This document shows, one piece after another, positions 57,626 to 64,000 of a DNA stretch of 64,000 nt (the first letter of the stretch is position 1; the number at the start of each line of letters is the position of its first letter). Both the position numbers and the translations under genes were made by a program. The stretch is from Gillisella vitis (GTDB lineage Bacteria > Pseudomonadota > Alphaproteobacteria > Rhizobiales > Rhizobiaceae). The stretch lies in NCBI RefSeq assembly GCF_001541345.2, contig NZ_LMVL02000004.1:62001-126000 (forward strand), given 5' to 3'. The notes below the pieces were generated by a model. It did no database searches. It was not told the DNA's origin and worked only from the letters and a program-made list of their open reading frames with translations.

Positions 57626-57838
57626 CTACGGCCTCAGTTGGAACTGCTGCGGTGGCGAAAGATGGTAGACCCCGGAATGGATTGGACCATCTTCCCGGAC
57701 CTTCTGCCTGTAGTGCAACAACAGCGCCAGCACGGTCGCCACGAAAACCGGCGGCACGACGATAACAAGGGCTTTCACCCAGTCGGATGTCGATTGCCAT
57801 GTATCGAAAAGATCAGCCCAGACATTATAATCGGCCAT
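57626..57838 (-). CDS. hypothetical small membrane protein, 70 aa
   Basis: One membrane helix (ALVIVVPPVFVATVLALLLHY) follows a short acidic/aromatic N-terminus (ADYNVWADLFDTW). GGGAG lies nine bases before the chosen ATG. Paired with the 89-aa gene. Its 5' side is an unusually hairpin-rich region (57869-58047). Function unknown. Confidence 0.55.
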   Translation of the reverse strand: MADYNVWADLFDTWQSTSDWVKALVIVVPPVFVATVLALLLHYRQKVREDGPIHSGVYHLSPPQQFQLRP

Positions 57839-57868
57839 TTCCCATTTCTCCCACGCTGGAAAACGAGC

Positions 57869-58047
57869 GATCACCAGAGAACTGTCTCTGGTGATCGGGG
57901 AGTTCGTAAGCCGGAAAAAGAACGACCGTCTCGACCTTTAAGCCGAAGCTCTGGACATACGTCGAGACCTCCCCGACCATAGAGAATGGCAGAGAGCGAA
58001 CCGTATAGACACGGTTCACCGCCTCAGCCACAAACCTATGGCTGAGG
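57869..58047. other. hairpin-rich region, candidate structured RNA or leader
   Basis: Perfect pairings follow one another: GATCACCAGAGA/TCTCTGGTGATC (57869-57896); TCGGGGAG (57895-57902) with CTCCCCGA (57969-57976), enclosing GTCTCGAC/GTCGAGAC (57928-57968); GAACCGT/ACGGTTC (57998-58017); CCTCAGCCA/TGGCTGAGG (58022-58047). On the minus strand it is the 5' leader of the 70-aa gene. A 76-codon minus-strand frame (57825-58055) also crosses it, so it could be coding instead. Confidence 0.4.
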
Positions 58048-58218
58048 GGTGTCATTTAACGATCGACACTGACCGCTTTAACCGGGGTTACGACGCCCCA
58101 AGACCGGCTCGTTACAACCGATCTCACCCATGTCTTAGCGCATAACGCGTGGGGAGGAAAAGAGGGGATTGGTGTGATTTTGAGCGTGGGGGGAATTGGT
58201 GGCGTTGTGCTTGGCGGC

Positions 58219-58402
58219 CTACCCCCTCTGTCCTGCCGGACATCTCCCCCTCAAGTCGGGAGATCGACTCGGAGTTTATGCCTCACTCCTGATTTTCTCG
58301 TCGGCAAGTCGATTACACAAGCAATGCTAGAGAAAGGAGCGGTTTCGTCTATCCGATCTCCCCCCTTGAGGGGGAGATGGCTGGCAAGCCAGAGGGGGGT
58401 AT
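58219..58402. repeat. RIME-like repeat, copy 3
   Basis: It has the same plan as copy 1: ACCCCCTCTG and CATCTCCCCCTCAAG on the left; GATCTCCCCCCTTGAGG, GGGAGATGGCTGGCAAGCC and AGAGGGGGG on the right. The right arm is identical to copy 1 over more than 40 bases. It truncates the mazF-like remnant. Confidence 0.8.
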
Positions 58403-58565
58403 TCTTGCACCAAGGCCCACCATCCCCAGAACCACAGGCGTCTTGGTCAAACGATTGAAAGGACCGCGCGAAATAATCTGCACCGAGCATGTCCCAGTTG
58501 TTAGAGGTCGGATGTGGGGCAGGATGCGGGATCAAGCGACACCAACCAGATATCGCCACGCTCCC
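58403..58565 (-). pseudogene. decayed MazF/PemK-like toxin gene
   Basis: On the minus strand one frame reads RGDIWLVSLDPAS, the classic MazF N-terminus, and then stops. After frameshifts another frame reads IISRGPFNRLTKTPVVLG, the next conserved MazF block (compare PVLIVS..FNRLTKTPVVLPIT). Sequence then runs into the RIME-like repeat, so the C-terminal part is missing. It lies just downstream of the mazE-like remnant, the normal antitoxin-toxin order. No functional ribonuclease can be made. Confidence 0.65.
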
Positions 58566-58748
58566 TTACATCAACTCTTCACCGACAGCCCCCCTATGAG
58601 GCCATTCCCGATCTTCCGCAGAGACTTCAACCGACTCATCGCATTGAGACAGCAATTCCTCCAGCGTGTGCCGAGGCCGCGTCTGCGGCTCGATTATAAG
58701 ACGACCATTGTCGAACGTCATCACGACCGTTGCCCCATCAACGAGATC
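58566..58748 (-). pseudogene. truncated MazE-like antitoxin
   Basis: The open segment encodes about 60 residues: DGATVVMTFDNGRLIIEP, then RPRHTLEELLSQCD and AEDREWPHRGAVGEEL before a TAA. These match the C-terminal half of MazE/ChpI-type antitoxins (RPRYTLEELLAQCD...DREWLD.PVGRE). Two TGA codons sit immediately upstream in frame, where the AT-rich segment begins, so the DNA-binding N-terminal half has been lost. An internal ATG could still give a short peptide. Confidence 0.7.
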
Positions 58749-58855
58749 CGGTCATCAAGGCAATTAGATAAAACCTCAGCTTGGAATATAATGATTTCGG
58801 TGGCAAAGCAGTTAAATATAAGGTAATTTTCAAAAGAGAGAATTGGGATTATGTT
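58749..58855. other. AT-rich junction upstream of the Rhs-core gene
   Basis: Base composition changes sharply at about 58750-58760, where the mazE-like frame is broken. This marks the left edge of an AT-rich segment that extends to about 60500. It probably holds the promoter of the gene starting at 58856. Confidence 0.5.
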
Positions 58856-59671
58856 ATGCGCCATAATATATTTTTGCTGACTATATTTTCTGCGTTCGCA
58901 TTTTTTGCTCAGCATACAGCAAGTGCGCGCTTTATATCTCCAGATAGCTGAGACCCCAATATTCCGGGTGTTGGGACGAATAGGTATTCGTATGCAAGCA
59001 ATAATCCGGTGAACAAAAGTGACCGCAACGGCCATGCGGATGGCGGTGAGATTCAAATCGATTCTTTCGATCACCATGAAATAGAAAGAAATGAAACAGC
59101 TTCAAGAGAAGCTCAGGACTTAGGCCGCACCTACAGTGTTGAAAGCCAAGCCTCTCTAATGCCAGGCAATGAGGACGAAGAAGGCAGGCAGCGAAACAGA
59201 GATTATGTGTCGAAGACTTTTGACGGAATGACACCGACGCTTCAAGAGCGATCGGCGTTAATCAATCATGAGCCAGGACGATTTTGGGAGTTGCGAAGCC
59301 TCCAACATGATCTAGTCGCTGTACATGGTTTAAATTCTCTAAACCCTAAAAATAATATAATGGATTATATTACTGGGGGACATGCAATCAACAATCGCGT
59401 CCGGGGAATGTCTTTAAAGTACAATTGGCAGAGCGCAAATATCAGTGCGATCAGAGAACGACTGATGCAAGAGCATTTAAAAGCAGTAGGCGCAGATAAA
59501 ATTGGAAAATTTGGTTTATTAAATCCCGGACAATTCTACGATTATCACGCAAAAGTCTTCGGGGAATTTGGATTGCCCGCCGGAACATTTGGTGGATCGC
59601 CTGTTTTCGGATTTCGCGTTGAATCCTATATTACAAGCGGCATTTGGCGTTCTTCATGCGACACTCATTAA
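58856..59671 (+). pseudogene. secreted Rhs-core-motif protein (candidate toxin) with one in-frame TGA
   Basis: The frame from ATG 58856 gives a signal peptide (MRHNIFLLTIFSAFAFFAQ, cleavage near TASA), then RFISPDS, a TGA (58949-58951), DPNIPGVGTNRYSYAS and NNPVNKSDRNGH. This is the Rhs-core motif in which RF.SPD.WDP...GTNRY.Y..NDPVN..DPNGH is usual; the TGA replaces Trp by one base change. About 200 residues follow with no recognised toxin family, ending in WRSSCDTH. A GTG at 59009 could start a shorter protein but falls inside the motif. The next gene overlaps by 16 bases. Confidence 0.65.
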
Positions 59672-60360
59672 AAATCATGTCGCTATTTTGTCTGCAATTA
59701 ATGGCTATGGGAGCATCAAAAACAGAAAATACTATGGAATATTCATTCGAATCAAACGACGAAATTACATACAAAACAATAACAATTGGAAATATATTAT
59801 TTAAAATACCTGCATCTTTTGTCATTTCCCAACCCAATGACGAGTTGTATTATAAAATACTAGGCCTTGATACGGACAAAAGCGCATCTCTAACGATTCC
59901 AGCCAATACAATAATTAAGAAAATTCAAAATTATGAAAAAAAGGCAGAACTACTATCAAACAATCTATATTTAAGAATAACCCCATTATCCGATTTTGAA
60001 TTCTGGGCTTACTCCAAAAATCCTGAAATCATGACATATATTGCAAACGCTCGATACCATGCCACCAAAAGCGAACAAGGATATATTTTAAAAAAACCGC
60101 ATAGCGATGAATGGTATCTATTTTCTGTTGAACCCGCGGCTATCCAAGACAAAACTGATGTTTTTTCATTCTGGCTTGGCACATGCGCAGACGTTACAAC
60201 AACTCAGACACAAAGTGGCCACATAAATAGGTGCGACAGCTATGCAGCATATGATAAATTAATTATCAATTTCACTGTCTACGGCAAGAATATTTCATTA
60301 ATACCAGAAATACGCGAGTATATAAAAAATCAATTATCTGAATGGCAATTAAAAAAATAA
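59656..60360 (+). CDS. exported hypothetical protein, candidate immunity gene
   Basis: A 234-aa AT-rich gene whose start overlaps the end of the Rhs-core gene by 16 bases. The N-terminus (MRHSLKIMSLFCLQLMAMGA) looks like a signal peptide, so the product is probably periplasmic. Two cysteines (GTCADV, NRCDSY) could form a disulfide. No family recognised. Position, coupling and co-export with the upstream protein fit an immunity protein for a periplasm-acting toxin, but this is inference. An in-frame TTG at 59644 would add four residues. Confidence 0.6.
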   Translation: MRHSLKIMSLFCLQLMAMGASKTENTMEYSFESNDEITYKTITIGNILFKIPASFVISQPNDELYYKILGLDTDKSASLTIPANTIIKKIQNYEKKAELLSNNLYLRITPLSDFEFWAYSKNPEIMTYIANARYHATKSEQGYILKKPHSDEWYLFSVEPAAIQDKTDVFSFWLGTCADVTTTQTQSGHINRCDSYAAYDKLIINFTVYGKNISLIPEIREYIKNQLSEWQLKK

Positions 60361-60387
60361 TCCAGAAATTAATACCAAGTCTCGAAG

Positions 60388-60496
60388 ATGCTGACGCATC
60401 CTCGACTTGAAGAAAATGAAAATATCTCAAAAGCGTCAGAGCCTTGAGATATTTTAAAGGGGAATATGAAGAGTCATTTTCAATGAATCTTCGTAT
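60388..60496. repeat. 109-bp double-hairpin repeat, copy 2
   Basis: It aligns over its whole length with 34504-34612. The first hairpin is AATATCTCAA...TTGAGATATT (perfect). The second is ATATGAAGAGTCATT-TTC-AATGAATCTTCGTAT. It closes the AT-rich patch before the min genes. Confidence 0.75.
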
Positions 60497-60649
60497 AAGA
60501 TCGCCAAAGCACCTAAATTGGACAATCCGATTTGCGCTGACGACCGAGAAGCCTCACGGCGTAACACCCATGCGCGCCTAATCGATGAAATCCGGTAAGG
60601 CCTTCCATCACAATTTGATCGACAGCCGCTAGCCCTACCAGCACCATCA

Positions 60650-60687
60650 CAAACAAAATCAGCCGCAAAGCTCTCACTTTGCGGCTG
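60650..60687 (-). terminator. rho-independent terminator after minE
   Basis: A perfect 11-bp stem CAGCCGCAAAG / CTTTGCGGCTG has a 6-base loop. On the minus strand it is followed by ATTTTGTTTG. It lies about 50 bases after the minE stop. Confidence 0.7.
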
Positions 60688-60737
60688 AAAAATCTCATAT
60701 CTGCTTCAAGCCAGCCACCCCAGCCAGCCCTACCCCA

Positions 60738-60998
60738 TCAAGCCGCTAGCGCTTGCGCATCTCTTGGAATCTCAACATCGATCTCCAAAATCGACACGTG
60801 CTCGTCACGGTCCACCTTGATGCGGACCTTGTCGGCATCAACCTGGACGTGTTTGGAGATCACGGCCAGGATTTCCTCGCGCAGGATGGCGACGAGGTCG
60901 GAGCCTTGGGCGGCGCGTTCGTGGGCGAGCAGGACTTGCAGCCGTTCCCGCGCCATCGGCGCCGAGGTTGGCTTGCGGAACAGGTTGAAGATGCTCAT
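60738..60998 (-). CDS. minE: cell-division topological factor MinE
   Basis: An 86-aa protein starting MSIFNLFRK, with the anti-MinCD helix ([17 protein letters not shown]) and the dimerisation domain ([28 protein letters not shown]). It drives MinD off the membrane to set up pole-to-pole oscillation. The ATG overlaps the minD stop (ATGA). Confidence 0.97.
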   Translation of the reverse strand: MSIFNLFRKPTSAPMARERLQVLLAHERAAQGSDLVAILREEILAVISKHVQVDADKVRIKVDRDEHVSILEIDVEIPRDAQALAA

Positions 60999-61810
60999 GC
61001 GGCCCTCCGTGCGAAAATCTTGCCGAACAGGCCACGCTTTTCCTCGGGCATGGACACCGGAATTTCCTCGCCAGCCAGACGGCGGGCAGCTTCGAAATAG
61101 GCCTGGGCGGGAAGGCTCTTGGCATCGGCCAGCGTCACCGGCGCACCGATATTGGAGGCTTTCAGCACGTCCATGCTTTCCGGGATGATGCCGAGCAGCG
61201 GGATGGAGAGGATTTCCAACACGTCCTCGACCTTCAGCATATCGCCGCGCTGGGCGCGGGTGGCATCGTAGCGGGTCAGCAGCAGGTGCTTTTCCATCCG
61301 CTCGCCGCGCTCGGCCTTCAGGGTCTTGCTGTCGAGCAGGCCGATGATCCGGTCCGAATCGCGCACCGAAGACACTTCGGGGTTGGTGACGACAACGGCG
61401 ACATCGGCGTGGCGCATGGCCAGCGTCGCACCGCGTTCGATCCCGGCCGGGCTATCGCAGATCACCCAGTCGAAATGCTTTTTCAGCTCGGTGATCACCC
61501 ATTCCACGCCTTCGGGCGTCAGATTGTCCTTGTCGCGGGTCTGCGAGGCCGGCAGCAGGTACAGCGTATCGACCCGCTTGTCGCGGATCAGCGCCTGCGG
61601 CAGCTTGGCATCGCCCTGGATGACGTTGACGAGATCGTAGACCACCCGGCGCTCGGCGCCCATGACCAGATCGAGATTGCGCAGACCGACATCAAAATCG
61701 ATCACGACAACCTTGTCGCCGCGCTGGGCAAGTGCCGCACCAAGGGCAGCCGTGGAGGTCGTCTTGCCGACGCCGCCCTTGCCTGATGTCACAACGATGA
61801 CCTTCCCCAT
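60995..61810 (-). CDS. minD: septum-site ATPase MinD
   Basis: A 271-aa ParA/MinD ATPase with the deviant Walker [32 protein letters not shown] and the C-terminal amphipathic membrane helix ([14 protein letters not shown]). It recruits MinC to the membrane. CAGGAGAATG precedes the ATG. Confidence 0.98.
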   Translation of the reverse strand: MGKVIVVTSGKGGVGKTTSTAALGAALAQRGDKVVVIDFDVGLRNLDLVMGAERRVVYDLVNVIQGDAKLPQALIRDKRVDTLYLLPASQTRDKDNLTPEGVEWVITELKKHFDWVICDSPAGIERGATLAMRHADVAVVVTNPEVSSVRDSDRIIGLLDSKTLKAERGERMEKHLLLTRYDATRAQRGDMLKVEDVLEILSIPLLGIIPESMDVLKASNIGAPVTLADAKSLPAQAYFEAARRLAGEEIPVSMPEEKRGLFGKIFARRAA

Positions 61811-61942
61811 TTCATTCTCCTGTCTTTCGCCGCATGCGGCACAAGCTTCGGGTCGCGCTGGACCAAATTTCCAGCGTATTAAACGTCAACTTTAACCAGC
61901 GGAGTCGGCGTCAAGCTGACGTCCGCGCGGCTCAAACCAGCA

Positions 61943-62743
61943 TCAGGCCATTTTTTCAGCCTTGATGACATCGTCTTCCAGCCAGAGCTGGACAGGCTTG
62001 CCCAGCAATTCCGGCGGCATGTCCTCGGCCATCTTGTAGATCCCGTCGATGGCCAGCAGCTCGGCCTCCATCTTGCGGCAGAAAATCCGCGCCGATGCAT
62101 TGCCGACCGACCCCGCCATCGCCCGACCCCGCAAGGCGCCGTAGATATGGATCGACCCACCGGCAATGATTTCGGCGCCTGAGGCAACCGAACCGATCAC
62201 CGTCACATCGCCTTCGGTGAAAATCACCGACTGGCCAGAGCGCACCGGCTCATGCAGCAACAAGGATTGCACCACGGAGCGAGCCTGCGGCGCAGTTATC
62301 ATCGCCTGGGGTGCTTCAGTCTCGCCGATCTCGTCACTCTTGCCGGAGGCTTTGGTGGCTTTACCAGTCTTTTTCTTCTCGTCGGCTGGTGGTGATTCAG
62401 GCTCGGCCTTCGGCACGTCAACATCGGAAACCGGGCGGCCACCCTTGAGGATCGGCGGCATGCCGCGTTCCACCATCGACGGACGCGCGCCTTCCAGACC
62501 CATGATGCTGACATTGCGGCTGGACAGCTCGGCAATCAGGGCCTTCAGCTCATCCCGGCTGATCGCCAGTTCCGCTACATCGAGAACCACCGGGCGACCA
62601 AGGAAGAACCCAGCCGAGCGCGAGGCCAGATCGTCCAGCCTTTCCAGCCAGTTATCAACCGGCAGGTCCGGCGAAAGCACCACCGCCAGAAACGAACGGC
62701 CTTTGATACGGATTGAGCGGGGTTCTGTTAGCACTTCGGTCAT
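61943..62743 (-). CDS. minC: septum-site inhibitor MinC
   Basis: A 266-aa FtsZ inhibitor: N-terminal MinC domain (IRIKGRSFLAVVLSPD), a Lys/Pro/Glu-rich linker (about 110-145) and the C-terminal beta-helix that binds MinD (GDVTVIGSVASGAEIIAGGS, IYGALRGRAMAG). The ATG at 62743 is chosen; the frame to 62812 is open but lacks signals. It is separated from minD by 132 bases. Confidence 0.95.
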   Translation of the reverse strand: MTEVLTEPRSIRIKGRSFLAVVLSPDLPVDNWLERLDDLASRSAGFFLGRPVVLDVAELAISRDELKALIAELSSRNVSIMGLEGARPSMVERGMPPILKGGRPVSDVDVPKAEPESPPADEKKKTGKATKASGKSDEIGETEAPQAMITAPQARSVVQSLLLHEPVRSGQSVIFTEGDVTVIGSVASGAEIIAGGSIHIYGALRGRAMAGSVGNASARIFCRKMEAELLAIDGIYKMAEDMPPELLGKPVQLWLEDDVIKAEKMA

Positions 62744-62917
62744 CTTTATGAACAAATCGTTGAGATGGTTTACGGCTGATTTGGTTAACAAAAGGTTAAC
62801 GCGACACTCCAATCCGTTAAGACAACCGATATGGATGATGCTAATTGGCTATAATATTCAAATCGTTAGAAAATTAATTTTGCGGTTGCGCGCAAACACC
62901 ACTGAAGCGTGCAATGC

Positions 62918-62944
62918 AAAAAGCCCGGCGCAAGGCCGGGCTTT
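62918..62944 (-). terminator. rho-independent terminator after the LivK-type gene
   Basis: AAAGCCCGGC / GCCGGGCTTT pair around a 5-base loop. On the minus strand the stem is followed by a T-run (CTTTTTG). It lies 28 bases after the stop of the gene at 62972. Confidence 0.8.
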
Positions 62945-62971
62945 CGTCTCCACTGGCAATGCCTGCAGAAA

Positions 62972-64000
62972 TCAGTTTTCGAAGTAGGAATACTTGCCGT
63001 CAGGGCCTTTCTTCCAGGTGTACATCACGTAGTCGGGACGGGTGATGTCGCCCTTGGCGTCAAAGCCGATCGAACCGATAACGGTGGTGAACGGACCCTT
63101 GGCCTTCATGGTTTCAGCAACCTTTTCCGGATCGGTGGAACCGGCAGCCTTGGCAGCGTCAGCAATGATCTGCAGAGCGGCGTAGGAATACAGCGTATAG
63201 GCTTCCGGCTCAAAACCAGCGTCGCGGAACTTCTTGACCGCGTCCTTAGCGTTCGGGTTGTTACGCGGATCCGGCGGGAAGGTCATCAGCGTGCCGTTAA
63301 CGGCGTCGCCAGCAATCGAGGCCAGTTCGTTGGACGTGATACCGTCGCCCGACATCAGGGTCGCCTTGACACCCTGGTCAGCCATCTGACGCAGGATCAG
63401 GCCAGCTTCCGTGTGCAGGCCGCCAAAGTAAACGATGCCGACGCCGGCTTCCTTCATCTTGGCGATCAGAGCCGAATAGTCCTTCTCACCGGGGGTGATG
63501 CCTTCGTAGATGACTTCCTTGACGCCCAGACCATTCATGGCCTTCTTGGTTTCGTCAGCAAGGCCCTGACCGTAAGGGGTCTTGTCATGAATGACGGCAA
63601 CCTTCACGCCCTTGAACTTTTCAGCAATGTATTTGCCAGCAACCGCGCCCTGCTGGTCATCGCGACCGCAGGTGCGGAACGTGTTCCACATGCCGCGCTC
63701 GGTAAATTTCGGATTGGTGGAGGCTGGCGTGATCTGCAGAATGCCATTTTCGGCATACACGTCAGAAGCCGGGATCGATACGCCCGAGTTGAAGTGGCCG
63801 ATCACATATTTGACGCCATCGGCCACGAATTTGTTGGCGACGGAAACGCCCTGCTTGGCATCCGACACGTCGTCGCCGAGCACGATCTTGATCTTTTCGC
63901 CATTGATGCCGCCGGCTGCATTGATATCGGCAGCGGCCTGTTCGGCACCCTTCTGGAGCTGTGCGCCGAAAGCAGCGTTCGGGCCTGTCAGGGGACCGCC
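62972..64000 (-). CDS. branched-chain amino-acid ABC transporter substrate-binding protein (LivK type), 5' end outside the window
   Basis: 342 codons are present. The frame is open to the right edge, beginning [18 protein letters not shown], so the signal peptide and about 30 residues are missing. LivJ/LivK family markers are [38 protein letters not shown] and [19 protein letters not shown]. It binds Leu/Ile/Val or related amino acids in the periplasm. An internal GTG at 63883 is not the true start. Confidence 0.93.
   Translation of the reverse strand, partial: GGPLTGPNAAFGAQLQKGAEQAAADINAAGGINGEKIKIVLGDDVSDAKQGVSVANKFVADGVKYVIGHFNSGVSIPASDVYAENGILQITPASTNPKFTERGMWNTFRTCGRDDQQGAVAGKYIAEKFKGVKVAVIHDKTPYGQGLADETKKAMNGLGVKEVIYEGITPGEKDYSALIAKMKEAGVGIVYFGGLHTEAGLILRQMADQGVKATLMSGDGITSNELASIAGDAVNGTLMTFPPDPRNNPNAKDAVKKFRDAGFEPEAYTLYSYAALQIIADAAKAAGSTDPEKVAETMKAKGPFTTVIGSIGFDAKGDITRPDYVMYTWKKGPDGKYSYFEN

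Noticed and set aside
58377..58826. 149-codon plus-strand frame running from the RIME-like repeat
   Set aside because: It begins inside the repeat and is antisense to the MazE/MazF-like remnants, which explain this DNA better.
59009..59671. GTG at 59009 as the true start of the 220-codon frame
   Set aside because: It falls in the middle of the conserved Rhs-core motif. The in-frame sequence upstream to 58856, apart from one TGA, encodes the rest of the motif and a signal peptide.
1..64000. CRISPR arrays, tRNA or rRNA genes, insertion-sequence transposases
   Set aside because: I saw no regularly spaced short repeats, no cloverleaf with conserved T-loop, no rRNA signature and no transposase motif anywhere in the window.

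Overview
The window looks like chromosomal DNA of an alphaproteobacterium of the order Rhizobiales, most likely the Agrobacterium/Allorhizobium/Rhizobium group. The reasons are the urease operon layout (ureD-ureA-orf-ureB-orf-ureC), a urtABCDE urea transporter, a preTA/hydantoinase pyrimidine-degradation set controlled by a RutR-type TetR protein, a bacteriophytochrome with an HWE kinase and fused receiver, and RIME-like intergenic palindromes. Most DNA is GC-rich. Clear AT-rich exceptions are 2.2-2.5 kb, 8.5-9.3 kb, 17.1-17.6 kb and 58.8-60.5 kb.

Layout. 0-5.5 kb: an exported hydrolase, a serine recombinase with two orphan genes, a group II truncated haemoglobin, and DUF423 and DUF2325 proteins. 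5.7-8.5 kb: preT-preA (dihydropyrimidine dehydrogenase). 9.3-13.1 kb: a CHASE-PAS-GGDEF-EAL protein and a DMT exporter. 13.2-21.2 kb: rutR, divergent from a long operon: ureidopropionase (hyuC-like), dihydropyrimidinase, an AT-rich membrane protein, and an ABC importer (ATPase, two permeases, THI5-like binding protein). A RutR-like operator lies between rutR and the operon, and a weaker match precedes preT. 21.7-27.3 kb: an RND efflux pair and a Crp/Fnr regulator with a perfect FNR/FixK box upstream. 27.4-39.2 kb, mostly minus strand: the urease genes in two blocks (ureD-A-DUF1272-B-LprI-GT29-like-C, and ureE-F-G-MBL), separated by about 4.6 kb of unrelated genes. 39.2-41.7 kb: two tandem PHB-depolymerase-like esterases. 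41.9-47.5 kb: urtABCDE. 47.8-50.9 kb: bphO-bphP. 51-56.7 kb: a LpxO-like hydroxylase, a very large NCS1-transporter/hybrid histidine kinase fusion, and a LuxR-type response regulator. 56.8-57.8 kb: an AAA ATPase and two small genes. 57.9-60.5 kb: an accessory patch. 60.7-62.7 kb: minCDE. 63-64 kb: a LivK-type binding protein cut by the window edge.

How the genes fit together: much of the window is nitrogen salvage. Pyrimidines are imported, reduced by PreTA, ring-opened by dihydropyrimidinase and cleaved by ureidopropionase to ammonia and CO2. Urea is imported by UrtABCDE and hydrolysed by urease. The transporter-kinase fusion is a plausible sensor of a nucleobase or related N compound, but this is inference.

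The least ordinary parts are (1) the NCS1 permease-Cys cluster-hybrid kinase fusion at 52.1-55.5 kb and (2) the accessory patch at 57.9-60.5 kb. That patch holds a decayed mazEF pair, not previously visible as open frames, cut on one side by a RIME-like repeat and on the other by AT-rich DNA. The AT-rich DNA encodes a secreted protein carrying an Rhs-core motif, interrupted by a single in-frame TGA, and an overlapping exported immunity-like gene. A 109-bp double-hairpin repeat ends this patch, and its second copy lies exactly at the urease break downstream of ureC.
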